This document shows positions 10,226 to 21,240 of a stretch of 64,000 bases of DNA, one piece after another. How positions within the stretch are numbered: position 1 is the first letter of the stretch; each line of letters begins with the position of its first letter. This DNA comes from Podocnemis expansa (taxonomy: Eukaryota > Chordata > Testudines > Podocnemididae). A program made the position numbers and the translations under genes. The notes under the pieces are model-generated. The model was not told the origin of the DNA, did not search any database, and saw only the letters and a program-made list of their open reading frames with translations. The DNA is taken from contig ML681992.1 in the NCBI GenBank assembly GCA_007922195.1, positions 35,887,877-35,951,876 on the forward strand. Direction: 5' to 3'.

Positions 10226-10625
10226 GGCTACATCTACACTAGAGGGTGCAAGTAAGTTGACTTAATTAAGTCAACTTGGAGAGTCCCCATTTCTTTAAGT
10301 CAACTTTATTAAGTCAACTTAAGCCAGGGGACCCATTTAAAGTCAATTTTATTAATTTGACTTTAAATGAGTCCCCTGGCTTAAGTTGACATAAATGGCT
10401 TTCCTGCCTTAAATTGACTTTATTAAATCAACTTTAATGGCCACATTTAGTTAAGTCAACTTAATAAAGTCAACCTTAATGCTTAAAATCGACTTTAAGG
10501 GTGAGAGTTAATCAACTTAAGCAAGTGCTTAAGTCGACCTAATGAACTCCAAATGTGGCCCTGGAGTTGCTTAACTCGACTTAAGCCTGGTTACATTGAC
10601 TTAAACCTCCAGTGTAGACATACTC
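10226..10625. mobile_element. Complete family C element (AAGTCGACTT words)
   Basis: Ends GGCTACATCTACACTAGAGG and CCTCCAGTGTAGACATACTC form terminal inverted repeats. The interior has about a dozen variants of AAGTTGACTTAATTAAGTCAACTT, so much of the element can fold on itself. Flanks are TCA (10223-10225) and TTA (10626-10628), a possible imperfect 3-bp duplication. It has no coding capacity. Confidence 0.8.
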
Positions 10626-11424
10626 TTACAGCTTTACCCTTCTGTTATTGCATTAGGCTACCAAGCAGTTCTGTTAATACAAAACAAATTCTCTAAATAT
10701 GTGTATTGTAGCAAAGAAAATGAAAATACTAAACTAATGGTGCTGCAATAAATAGGTATGATGGGGAACCTATGAACTGGGTTACTAGCCACTGCAGACA
10801 CGGCAAGCTACTAGCAAATAAACAGCTCAGAGCCTCAAAGGCACTTAGGTGAAATAAATGGGAGTAAGGCACCTCAAAAAGCTTTGAGCACCTACGCCTC
10901 AGTTTTTGAGTGAAAAGTATAGGTAATGACTGCTCCTTGGCCATTTGAAGCCAGTTTTCAAGCTTTTGGAACAAATGCAGCAGTGATGTAAATACTATTC
11001 TGTTAACATCCTTGTGACTGGCAGCTACTTACACAGTAGCTGAATCTGAGTCCCTTGCTAAGTTGTGAGCCGTTTGGGCCAGGAAATGTCTTTCTGTGTA
11101 TTCAGACAGTTCCCACGCCATGAGGCTCCATAGATCCTGGAGCTAGGAGTTCTGGAGCTATACACTCTGACTTGAAGTAATAACAGCCACCCAGATACAT
11201 GATTTCCACCTTTAGCATACCCATTCTAAAATTGTTTTGGGTTCATTAGGTGCTACCACAGTAAAAATAGTAATAACTCTTGAAGACTAGTGGATGCCAA
11301 ATTGGTTCTGCCAAGCAGCTAGATAAAGAATAATCTGTTTTCCCAACAGATCTTGAAGATCCTTTTCTTCTCAAGTATGAGGAAGAAAAGAAATCTCAGG
11401 TTAAGTTGAGGAAGAAATAAAGTG

Positions 11425-11426
<2 letters not shown>
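10626..11426. other. No gene seen; trace of a TTAGGTGCCTAA-type repeat
   Basis: At 10835-10895 the words AAAGGCACTTAGGTGAAATAAATGGGAG and AAAAGCTTTGAGCACCTACGCC resemble an old amniote fold-back repeat that recurs at 43800-43860. The rest is featureless. The 81-codon frame on the minus strand here has no recognisable domain. Confidence 0.45.
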
Positions 11427-11473
<47 letters not shown>

Positions 11474-11483
11474 NNNNNNNNNN

Positions 11484-11554
<71 letters not shown>
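11427..11554. repeat. (GT)n microsatellite containing a 10-N assembly gap
   Basis: This is an uninterrupted GT dinucleotide run on both sides of ten N characters at 11474-11483. The gap size is probably a placeholder because GT continues on both sides in phase with a collapsed repeat. The Cys-Val frame read through it is an artefact. Confidence 0.97.
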
Positions 11555-11556
<2 letters not shown>

Positions 11557-13544
11557 CATGAAGGTAACTTCTTCCTCTGATTTCCTAATGACCTTTTCTT
11601 ACCATTTTAACAAAGTGAGTGAAGACATAACAAATATTAAGGAAATGGTTTAATAACCTCGTGCATGGTAATGGACAGCTCAGTACTCAAGCACATAGTC
11701 CTGATCTCATCTAGACCTGATGCATCAAAACCTAATGGAGGATAGGGAGTAACTTGCTTTGCTGAACTCTATTTAGTTTAGGATTGCCAGTTTTGATTGT
11801 GTATATTCCTGGAGTTTTCATCACATGACAGTCTTTATTTAAAGATGAATCTTTAGCCCCTGGAGACTTACGAGTAATCCCTATAGGGCTGGCAACAGTT
11901 ATTCAGGTCTGAAACTGACTGGTGAGTGGCTTATTATGGCTGCTGTGTATTCCAGCTTAAGACAATTCATGTAGAATGGAATAAGATTCTATTCAACCTT
12001 GGCCTGCAACAACTTTGCCATAACGTCAGGAGCTCTCTAGTATTTGTACTTGTGTTGATTGATTGAACATATGATGAGCAGAAAACCTTGATTGGCATTG
12101 GTGCCTGAAGAAAAAAATTGGATGTTTGAGTCCCATGAGAGTTGCTTACTTTTAATATTTTAAAACAATATGACTTCCATATTAAGAAGCTTCTAAATCT
12201 TTACAATAATAGGAGTGTGTGAATTACTGCCACTAATTGTTAACCAGATACTGTATGCTGCCCACAATTTTTGTAGAAAGTCAATAAGCTAAGCTTAAAG
12301 CAATTCATTTAAAAATGTAGGATAAGTTGTACTTGCAAGCATAATTTTTCTCTTGTAATTACAGGATAGTCAGTGGTGGCAAGATTTGGGAAAGCTATTT
12401 CAGATTAGTAAGAAACTGTAGGTAAATATAAGATAGGAATAATAAACTCTAAATTCATACAAGTGACTTGTTTAAAACCCTATGGACAATATGCTCCAGA
12501 AAAACTGCATGCATGTAAACCAATGGAAGAACAACATGAATGCACTTAGTGTTGAGGAATTGTGCCAAAATTAAGTGACAGCTGCAAGAAATTGTTGAAT
12601 AAGTGTCAAAGCCCTTAAAATAAAATATGGAATTTCAGTGGTGGGGAGGTCTTGAGAATTTTGAAATATTAGTAACCCACAGGAGCTTCTGTTACAGTGT
12701 TAGTGATAAGCAGAAGATGTAGAATCAGAATATGAAAGAATTGCAGTCCTCTTACAGCAGTGTGAAAATACTGCAGAGAAGTAAAAAAGAGAATATATTA
12801 TCATTTGTTTTGATTAAGACTAAGGGCTTGATCCTACCATCACTGAAGGTAGTGACAAAACTGCAGTTGACTTCACTGGAGTAGTATTGGGCCCTGTAAG
12901 ATGGAAGATAACAAACCAAAATAATAGGTCTGCAGCAGATGGTTGCAACAGATGACTGAATATTTGCTATGTGTAATACTTACTGAATAAGTTTTTTAAA
13001 TACACAGCTTGTCAAGAAATTAATGCTGACGCTGATGAATGCTCAAAATGTGTTATATTTATAATACAGTATATAAGGAGCAAGTGCACTTGCCAAATTG
13101 ATTTCCATAGCTATAATATACAACTAATACAATGTATATACTTATTAAAATTGAATAAAACTGGTTGTTTTTAAAGTGAAGCATGAGAGAAAAATCCCAC
13201 AAACATGCGAAGAAGGAAGAGATAAAGGAAAAATGAATGTTCTCTTTTGAATGTCCAGCTCAAACTTCTTAGATACTGGAGAGTAGCATGTAGTATACAA
13301 AATCTAATATGGAATAGAGGCACCCTGGAGTTCTTTGGTGAAACAGGCAAAGATGTAAGACGATCCTATGACTGGAAGCTGATGTGAGACAAAAATGAAA
13401 CTAGAAATAAGATACCATATTGAACAGAGTAATTAACCACCGGGACAACTTGTGTAGGAGTGTTGTGGACCCTACATCATATAAAGTCTTTAAATAAAGT
13501 TTCAGATGTCATTCTAAAAAATATGCTTTGGCTCATCCAGAAGT
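11555..13544. other. No gene seen in about 2 kb
   Basis: AT-rich sequence without recognisable domains, transposon ends or tandem repeats. At 12825-12900 TTGATCCTACCATCACTGAAGG, AACTGCAGTTGACTTCACTGG and TTGGGCCCTG match the amniote fold-back repeat GATCCTG...CATTGACTTCAATGG...CAGGATC. Confidence 0.5.
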
Positions 13545-13655
13545 TATGGGCTAGATGCAGAAGCCGCAGGGTGGAATTCTATGATCTGTGTCTTGAAGGT
13601 GATCAGACTAGGTGATCATAGTGCTTCCTTTTGGTCTTAACATCTCTGAAAAGCA
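13545..13655 (+). mobile_element. CR1 LINE 3'-terminal fragment
   Basis: The words TGGAATTCTATGATCTGTGTC, GATCAGACTAGGTGATCATAG and TTTTGGTCTTAACATCTCTGAA are the CR1 3' end in plus orientation. About 110 bp remain. Confidence 0.7.
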
Positions 13656-14909
13656 GAGAGCATATGGCATGTGGTGAGCCAAGGCTGTTCAGTGCTTGCT
13701 TGCTACCCAAGGAACATCCAGTGGCTGTGGGAAGTGGTAATGATTAAACACAGAATCTTATCTTAATCACTTCAATTGACAGGTATTTTTATACCACTGG
13801 CCACCATAGTATCTGAGTATCTTCCCTTAGAATTACTAGTAGCCCTAGCCAGTGCCAGGGTGACAGCAGGTTCTGTGTTATTAATGATCATTTTCACAAG
13901 AACAAGTTATCCTGCATGTTCTGGCTAAATTCCAACTTCAGTAACTCTTACTCTGCCTAGTCCTGAGCTGCTGTGCTTTTTTACTGTGCACTGTTCAAAG
14001 ATTGCCAAGTTTCAGCCTAGAGGTAGTTATACTGTGGTGGCTGAAGGTGGGATTTCTGTGTGACCTGTAAAAGCTAGTCATAATTAATGGTAACAGAGTC
14101 ACAGAAGCTCAGATATTGTAAAGCATGAATGCTGTACTCACAAATGTTTGATTTTGCATTTGCCATCTAAGTGTAAAACAGAGTCTGAGGACAGAATAGC
14201 TCTCACACATCGGTTGCCCAAAAGGTCTTGTCCAGGTCCTACTGAAGGCAATGGTAGTCCTTGTATTAACTCCATTGTGAGCTGGATGAAGTGAACAGAG
14301 CTGCCAAAAATGTTTTTCTCCATGACCTTCTCCTTATGTAACTTCATCCTATGATGTGTATGTCTGAAAGGGTTATAAATCATCTGGACAATCTTCCACA
14401 TTAATTTTCAAGAGAGTAAAAGGAACAATGAATGCACAATGGATGATACCCTAGACCAACCTGGTAAAATTTAAAAAATAATAAAAATATAAGTAGGTGT
14501 ATTATTTTCTACAAAAGAGAATTTCACCTAAGGTCTCATTTGCAAGTTGTTAAGGGGTCTTTTCTGGCTGGTAGATACACAAAATTATTGTCACAGAAAT
14601 AATCTTCCAACTGGTACAAATGTTGATTGTGTTTGTTTAAATAGGGCTCTCAGTGTATGAGCAAAAGCTTTAACTCAGTACACATTAACACTAGGCAGCT
14701 AATCAGTCACGGCATGGATATTTTAGTGTTTACTGTTGCTCTTGTGTAAGTTTTTATGACTGTTAATGTTTCCTCAATGCATTCTGCACTCAGATGTTTA
14801 CTGGACTTGTGTACATTCTATTTGAAGTGGCATCAATAGCAAGTTCATCTTCTTTAAAACAAAGAAAAAAGGAGATTCGTGGTGTTTCAGGAATTTGACT
14901 CTCACTGCA
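13656..14909. other. No gene or repeat recognised
   Basis: Plain sequence. The 87-codon minus-strand frame at 14138-14401 has no domain I know. No RNA gene is visible. Confidence 0.5.
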
Positions 14910-15166
14910 GGCTAGTTTGGACAAACCACAGCTTTTTAGCTTGAACTATCCAGGCAGCTTAGTTTGAACTAAAAAGTTAGTTTGAACTAGTTAGCATGGC
15001 TAGTTCAAACTAACTGCTTAGTTCAAACTTTAAGTTTGAACTAGCATGACTACATCATGATAGTTTGAACTAAAGTTTAAACTAAGCACTTAGTTCGAAT
15101 TTGGCAAAGCCTAGTGTAGACTTGGTCCAAACTAGTCCAGACTAATTAGCTAGTCTAGACACAGCC
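14910..15166. mobile_element. TIR element built of AGTTTGAACTA words (family D)
   Basis: Ends GGCTAGTTTGGACAAACC and AGCTAGTCTAGACACAGCC are inverted. The interior repeats TTAGTTTGAACTA and TAGTTCAAACTA about ten times, so the element is one long imperfect fold-back. It has the same design as families A and C but a different word. A target duplication is not clear. It is non-autonomous. Confidence 0.75.
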
Positions 15167-16090
15167 TACAGTATTAAGATGCTGCATTGTCTATCGCTGG
15201 GTGCTGTGCCACTTAGTGGACTCCTCAGCCCAGATTAGGTACCTAGGGTCTCCTATACAATGCATTAGGCACCTCACAAAGAGTTGTTGGGAAGCACACA
15301 AGCTGCCTTCTGCAAGCAGGGATGCTGTAGAGAACTGTTTTTTCCAAGAATTAGCTCAATTTGCTGAATGAAAAAAATTCTGGCTGTCACATGGGGCAAC
15401 TTTGCCCAGGTGCTAATTCATGCTAAATGCAATGCTAACATGTGACAAATTGGGAACCTGTCAATACCTGTCCATGTTGGTTTGAAGCTGTTCCTGTGAA
15501 AATTGTTGTTTATAGATGCCCCTCTGTCTTTCTTGGTATTGTGAACTCTTCCAGTTTTTGCCCAGTGACAGGGTTTTGGTTGGGACAAGAGACAGTTTAT
15601 GATGATGTGAGACACTCCAACCCTCTAGTGAAGGGAAGAAGAAGCAATTCAGCAAGTAGGAAGGGAACCCAGCCTACACAGCCATGAACTCAATTAGTTT
15701 CCCAAGAGACCAGTGAGTTACGAAGTTTGTGGTTCTGTGTGGGCTGTACTCCCCTGTGCTTTCTATGTTAAGTAAAGATAAAAGAGCAGTGCTGCTAGAC
15801 TATGCAGATGATCCAGCTATGTGTTCATGAGTCACAGCTGCCACTTGCCTCCTGAGAGAGTTAAATGATACACCAGAAGTCTCATGTCTTGGACAGGCAG
15901 TCTGGGAAGTGGTATGGAGACATTACATGGGAGTCTAAACGGTCACAAATGAGTTTAGGGGCTGGGAAATTGGCAATGCCATTTCATTGGTATTCCAGGC
16001 TTGGTTTGAAGATTCAAATCCAGGCACACCTCCTCCTCCCTCAACTATTGCATTAAAAAAGCACACTAAGTACTTTCACGAATGGATCTT
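15167..16090. other. No gene seen; weak LTR-like beginning near 15440
   Basis: TGTGACAAATTGGGAACCTG at about 15439 resembles the start of some reptilian LTRs, but no matching end, TATA box or duplication is convincing. The short overlapping frames at 15418-15687 are on both strands and show no domain. Confidence 0.35.
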
Positions 16091-16095
16091 CCTAA

Positions 16096-16900
16096 TTCCT
16101 AACCTTCTTTGAAGCAGTCTCATTAGTTAGCTCACTCCAGTCTGTCTACCTTACTTCCAAGTTCTCTACAGAAATAACTGCTGGATCTCTTAACCTTTCC
16201 TGCCCCATGGATATTCTTAGATAGGTCTTGATTAATTTTATCTTGCTGAAACTCTTTCATTAGCAGCCACAGTTACAGGAAGACAGTGAAAATATTCAGT
16301 GCTCTTTCTGTGTTCAGGAAATTCACATCTAAAGACCCTTTTTTAGATTGTAGCTAAGGAGATCAATGACAGCATCATTTCCAAGTCATCCTTAAAGATT
16401 TGCTTGCAAAAAAACCTGTCAAAGAGCTCAGTGTCTTTCTTCGGGCCTTCCAAGTTTAAATCATCAGAGCAGCTCCTTGCTAAGCTTAGATCATGACTCC
16501 TCAGGTCTTTGCTGATGAAACATTTTAGTATCTACCATGATGAAAAAGCAAACCTTTCTTTCTACAACTCCATTGCACTTATGCATTGTGTCATCCAATA
16601 CTGTTACTATTGTTTCTAAAACAGGGCTGTAAACATCTCGATCAAAAAATAGTTGGGGATATGATGGTCTATCATCTTTTGTAAGTTCCCGTGGCATTAC
16701 TTTCCTTTTTGCTCTTGAACTGCATGGATATTCCTAATGTTTCAGCCTATGAAACAGCAGCTTCCTAGCATGCAACTAAATCAGAAAACTATAATTCCAG
16801 TAAAGCGTCTTAAAGTAAACTACGAGTCATTTAAGTGTCAAGATCTGAATTCTACAATTTTTTTGCTTACAACAATAATTTTTGATAAGCTAATATACCT
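16096..16900 (-). pseudogene. hAT transposase relic, C-terminal half
   Basis: Minus-strand translation, allowing frameshifts, gives ordered pieces of a hAT transposase of the zinc-finger-MYM/TTF-type group. From the N-terminal side these are AETLGISMQFKSKK near 16720, PSYPQLFFDRDVYSPVLETI within 16491-16697, PVTVAANER near 16255-16285, and SFSKIKLIKTYLRISMGQER at 16194-16253. The segment ends with TNETASKKVRN near 16100. The family pattern is ...LPVTVASAERSFSKLKLIKTYLRSTM..ERL. One base is missing between NER and SFSK, and several stops are present. It continues to about 16900, where a CR1 begins. No TIRs were found. Confidence 0.8.
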
Positions 16901-16956
16901 CAATTGGTCCCAAACAAATATCAAGAAGTCTGAAATGTTCATTTACAAGCTATACA

Positions 16957-17671
16957 CATAGAATCATAGGGTTGGGAGGGACCTTATGAGGTCATCTAGT
17001 CCAACCTGCTGCTAAAAGCAGGACTGCTTCCAATAAATCATGCCATTCAGGGTCTTGCCTAACTGGCCCTTAACTGTTTCCAAAGATGAAGATTCCACCA
17101 CCTCCCTAGGTAACCCATTCCAATGCTTCATCCTCCTCCTAGTGATGGAGTTTTTTCCTAATATCCAACCTCAACTGCCCCAGCTGCAGCTTGAAACCAT
17201 TGCTCCTTGTTCTGTCCTCTGTTATTACTGAGAACAGCCTAGGTTCCCTCCTCTTTGGAGCATCCCTTCAAGTAGTCGAAGGTTGCTATCAAATCCACCC
17301 TCAGTTTTCTCTTCTGTAGACTAAATAAGCCTAGTTCCTTCAGTCTCTTCTCCTAAGTTATGTGCCCCAACCCCCTATTTATTTTTGTTGCCCTCACTGG
17401 ATTCTTTATAATTTGTCCACATCCTTTCTGTAGCGTGGAGCCCAAAACTGGACACAGTATTCCAGATGCGGCCTCACCAGAACTGAATAGAGGGGGATAA
17501 TTACATCCCTCAGTCTGCTAGCAACACTCATACTGATGCAGCCCAATATGCCATTGGCCTTTTTGGCAACAAGAGCATATTGTTGACTCATATCCAGCTT
17601 CCCATTCACCATAACTTCCAGGTTCTTTTCTACAGTGCTGCTACTTAGCCGATTGGTTCCCAGCCTGTGTA
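16957..17671 (-). mobile_element. CR1 LINE, ORF2 C-terminus and 3' end (part 1)
   Basis: The plus strand begins with the reversed CR1 tail CATAGAATCATAGGGTTGGG and AGGTCATCTAGTCCAACCTGC. Minus-strand translation of 17406-17671 gives LEVMVNGKLDMSQQYALVAK, ANGILGCISMSVASRLRD and VLVRPHLEYCVQFWAP, the end of the CR1 reverse-transcriptase ORF. It is interrupted at 17672 by a mariner-type element and resumes at 17897. A second copy of the same subfamily lies at 26945-27700. Confidence 0.9.
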
Positions 17672-17894
17672 CAGCGTGGATTGGTTTATGCACGATCGGT
17701 TTACCCACAAATTTGGATAATGCTTGCTCTCATCGTGTCCCCCAAAGCTACCAATTTAATACATGGAACTTGTTAACGTGAAGTATCTAAAAACAGAAGT
17801 TGGCCTAAAAATGGAAACATTTCATCATGGTCCATTTTACATGTGGTCATGGCAGCTTGTCTCCCAACACCCGCGTGTTAACGGATCCGCACTG
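17672..17894. mobile_element. Mariner/pogo-type element inserted in CR1, TA duplication
   Basis: Ends CAGCGTGGATTGGTTTATG and GTGTTAACGGATCCGCACTG pair as inverted repeats with C/T and G/A changes, as expected for CpG decay. Flanks are TA at 17670-17671 and 17895-17896. Removing the element and one TA restores the CR1 sequence seen uninterrupted at about 27646-27670. It is 223 bp long with no transposase. TA duplication and CAG-starting ends fit Tc1/mariner-pogo, related to the element at 43156. Confidence 0.8.
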
Positions 17895-17896
17895 TA

Positions 17897-17975
17897 TATG
17901 GGATTTTTCTGTCCAAAGTGCAGGACTTTGCACTTATCTTTTTTGAACCTCATGAAATTTCATTTGGCCCAAAGC
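17897..17975 (-). mobile_element. CR1 LINE continuation (part 2)
   Basis: GGGATTTTTCTGTCCAAAGTG, AGGACTTTGCACTTATC and GAACCTCATGAAATTTCATTTGGCCC continue the reversed CR1 coding region from 17671. The right edge near 17975 is approximate. Confidence 0.8.
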
Positions 17976-19560
17976 TTTAGCAACAAAATATTCATTAGTG
18001 CAAGTAGCAGAATCAGGAACATTATCAAACATTGCATGGTTCAAGAAACTTTGTAAGCCACCCAAATTTTTGATTCCTCCCAACAAACCCTACCACACCT
18101 GCTGCAGGTTTTTCTTTTGAGCACTTTAAGAATTCATCCACCAAACTCTTTGTGAATGAATTGCTAGTTTTGCCATGACTTTGGTAGTGGATGAATGATC
18201 TAACCAATATTTCTATGAAACAGAAAAAAAAATCAAGCTAAAGCACATGATAACTCTTTGAACCTCAAGAGCGAGATAAAGTGAAACTTATGAGCAGAAG
18301 CTCAAGAATGAGTTAGGATCAATCAAGATCCACTGATGGGAGCAGTTACAGAGAAGTCTTAGACCCCAAAAAACAAAGAAAAGTGTTTTCTTTTAAAGGA
18401 AGTGTGGGGGACAAAGTGGAAGCTTTTCATGTCTCTGACTGGCCCAGTTTCAGTGGCGTCACTTGAACCCAACTTCTTCACTTCCCTGACAGTTGAAGAG
18501 AAGGTTCTAGCTCTTGAGGTGGGTGCGAGGCAGAAAGCGTGCACCCCAAAAATGTGTCTAGAGACACCAAAGTCTGGGGCAGTGGCCTGGGTCTGTTTAA
18601 GACTTGAATTGCCCTCACAGCAGTCTGTGAGTAACCCACAGTGTCTGATCAGGTTAGGGACTGCCAGCTTGTTTTACAGAGCCTGTTAAAGAGCTGCTGC
18701 TAGCACAGACTTTCAGCCACCACTACTATGGTTTTTTTTAACCAATGATCAATAAATTAGAGGTTCGATATTGCACTCACAGTCCCTTGAGGCATCCAGT
18801 TCATCCCTTTCCTTCTGCCTAGAACAGTTTTAGTATGGCAGACATGCACAATGCAGCCTCGCTTTGACAAACATCATTAATTTTTTATTGATTCTCTAGA
18901 CTGTGAAGGACTTTATTCATCACGTAAGGCCTCCAGTTTTCACCCCTTAGTGTTCACCTTTAGGCTCTGTGTATGCCCCAATTCAATCCACTACCGTTCA
19001 CAATCTATTCCTCATTAGGGGAATGAGGCGGCTTTCTTTTAGACTTGACATGACTGATCTGAAGTTGATATAAAATGTATTATTCCAAACTTATTTTCTA
19101 AAGGACACTGGATGGTAATACTGTTTTGACACAGGGGACAAAAAGTGCATAAGCAGCTAGCCACTAGCATATTGTTACACAAGCTGCAAAAGGCAGGACT
19201 CTTGCTTGTTTAAATAATATCATCTATGCCTGTGGAGAAAAGCATAAAAGGCAAGTCCATGTACATATAATGCCATGCTTGGTTTTGATCATTTGAAGCT
19301 AGATTTGGCAGGAGGTCCCACTGAGGGACTGCAGAGTGGCTATCTTGCTGCCAGAGTCTGTGGGGTGGATGTTGGATTCATTAAACCAGAATCTTTTCTG
19401 CTATCTCAAAGACAGTACACATTGTATTGACCTTGATATGAATCTTGAAGAGGAAGAAAGAGCACACTCCTCTTTCATACTCATACTTTACCAAGCAATG
19501 GCCACACTTTCACCAGTACATGGTGCTGTAATAGGTTGAGGGTATGCCTCGGACAACCTG
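17976..19560. other. No gene seen; one frame of unclear origin
   Basis: The minus-strand frame 18025-18207 (KPAAGVVGFVGRNQKFGW is its clearest part) could be a transposon relic, but I cannot assign it. The rest, including 18402-18689, has no recognisable domain. No transposon ends were found. Confidence 0.4.
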
Positions 19561-20189
19561 ACAGCCCCATTTTGTTGTAAGAACATGTGTTTGTCACCAG
19601 TGTTTGTCACCACAACCTTAGTTGTGACTAGTCTTCTAACTTCCACATTGGGTGGAGACATCTGCATGGTATTGGAACCACTCCAACAACCCTTGTTGGG
19701 GCAGTCTATTCTGGACTCTGTCTTCATGGTAGAGTGTCAATGTAATACAGCCACTCACTCCTCATTGGCCAAGCAGGGTCTCTTGCCCCTTATGGGGGGG
19801 ACTGCCAAATCTCTAGCCCCTTGGCAGGACACATCACAAAGCCTCCAGCCCTTCTTAGGGTAAGGCCATCAAGTCTCTGACCCCTTGGCAGGGCAAAGCT
19901 CCCAACAAAGTTGTTAGGACATTGGGGGGTGGGGAATGGCAGTGCCAACTCTAGGGTTCACTAGCCACAAGAGCGCTCAGTGTAGGGAGAGGAATCAGCG
20001 GAGACATAAGGTCACACAGCTCCACTATGTCCCAGCCCAGGTCCCCATCAGGGCCTAACGCTTCTGTGCAGGGGTCAGTGGGGTCCTGGCCACAACACAC
20101 TGACTCTGTGGTGTGGCCCATATCAGAGGGCTGACACCCACACACCCCTGGGTCATTCCTGGGCCCATGTCCCAGCAGTACCTCATCCA
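19561..20189. other. Possible unclassified repeat flank, no gene seen
   Basis: The phrase CCCCTTGGCAGG occurs twice (about 19820 and 19882) in similar contexts (TCTCTAGCCCCTTGGCAGGAC, TCTCTGACCCCTTGGCAGGGC), so a short internal duplication is present. The open frames here have no known domain. Confidence 0.35.
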
Positions 20190-20192
20190 CTA

Positions 20193-20954
20193 TTTCCTAA
20201 GGGTAGTCACCCAGGGGTAGATTGTAGAAACCCCAGGGGCATCACTGGCGCTGGGCACCCGGGGCATGTGCCCCAAATCCCAGTGCTGGTGCCCTGGGTC
20301 TAGCGGGCCCCCCCAGTCTTTGGCCCAATCGGGCCGGAGATCCGGGGCCCAGCTGCCCATGGCTGCGGCAGCCCTGTCCCCAATGGTGAATCCAGGGCCC
20401 AGCCGCCCACAGCCGTGGCAGCCACTCTGTTCCTGTCCCTGGCCGGGGATGCAGAGCCCAGCCACCCGTGGCCACTCCTGACTCCGCCCCCAGCCGTAGA
20501 TGCAGGGCCCAGTCACCCGCGGCTGCTTCCAGCCCCATCCCCACCTGGGGATACAGGGCCCAGCCGCCCGTGGCGCCACACGGTGGCTTCCAGCCCTGTC
20601 CCTGGCCAGGGGGTGGGGCCTGCAGGCCAGGAGGCAGGGCCCTCCCCAGGGCAGTGACACCCCTGAGAACCCCTCCATCTCATCATCAGGTGATGGCAGG
20701 TCTGGTAGTCCATCAGGTTCACCAGCTGAGGGCAACTCCTCCAGGTTGCACACCTTGGGGATCAGAGCATCCTCAGCAGCCAGGAGTAGCTCCTCCAACT
20801 CACAAGAAGTGGACAGAGGTGCAGGGTCCCTGGCAGGAGATGACTTGTGGGCACCCGCAGGTCCCTCTGCTAGCAGCTCCTCCTGTGGCCTTGTGCAGCC
20901 TAGGGCTTGGGCATTAGCTCCCAGTCCCCAGCCATGGACAGCCCCCGGCAGACA
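20193..20954 (-). other. Longest open frame of the window (254 codons), function unknown
   Basis: The minus strand is open from 20954 to a stop at 20190-20192. There is no ATG in the first 90 or so codons; the first in frame falls within PSPDDEMEGF. The first half has an acidic stretch (LEELLLAAEDALIPK, EELPSAGEPDGLPDLPSPDD). The second half is a Gly/Pro/Trp-rich repeat produced by a GC-rich minisatellite of mostly 51-bp (17-codon) units. Upstream on the minus strand are a GC box and TATAAG at 21094-21116. I recognise no domain. GC-rich DNA lacks stop codons, so chance, a retroelement leader or an unknown exon are all possible. Confidence 0.3.
20339..20611. repeat. GC-rich minisatellite, five units of about 51 bp
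   Basis: Units begin at 20339, 20389, 20448, 20499 and 20550 with GATNCAGGGCCCAGCCNCCC-like starts. Spacings are 50, 59, 51 and 51 bp. Units differ at many positions, so this is an old, diverged array. Confidence 0.85.
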
Positions 20955-21093
20955 TCACAGCCTGGGTCCATAGGCCAGAGCCTGACTTCCCCACAGGGCA
21001 GCCCAGGCTTAAGAGGGAGGAGAGATACATCCTGCATCTTTGGTGGTATAGGTGGCATCTTTGGTGGCATGAACTGAGCTGGCTGCCTCCCTT

Positions 21094-21116
21094 CTTATAC
21101 TTCCTGTCCCGCCCCG
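21094..21116 (-). promoter_or_regulatory. TATA box with adjacent GC box on the minus strand
   Basis: On the minus strand GGGGCGGGAC (21107-21116) is followed closely by TATAAG (21094-21099) and then GGGAGGCAGCC. This looks like a small polymerase II promoter, of the kind found in LTRs. Transcription would run toward the open frame at 20193-20954. The stretch 20955-21240 upstream has TGTAGCAC at about 21213-21220, which could be an LTR start. No functional evidence exists. Confidence 0.35.
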
Positions 21117-21240
21117 CTGCTTCCTGTCTGATTGACAGGCTGCTCCTGGCTCCACCCCCCTGCTGTCAGGCGGATGCTTCCGGGCTATCTCTGAGGGGGG
21201 CTGTGCCTTCGTGCTACAGTCAAACTAATGAGGGAGCCAT

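Noticed and set aside
11429..11653. Open frame with a Cys-Val repeat
   Set aside because: It is the translation of the GT microsatellite and a gap, not a protein.
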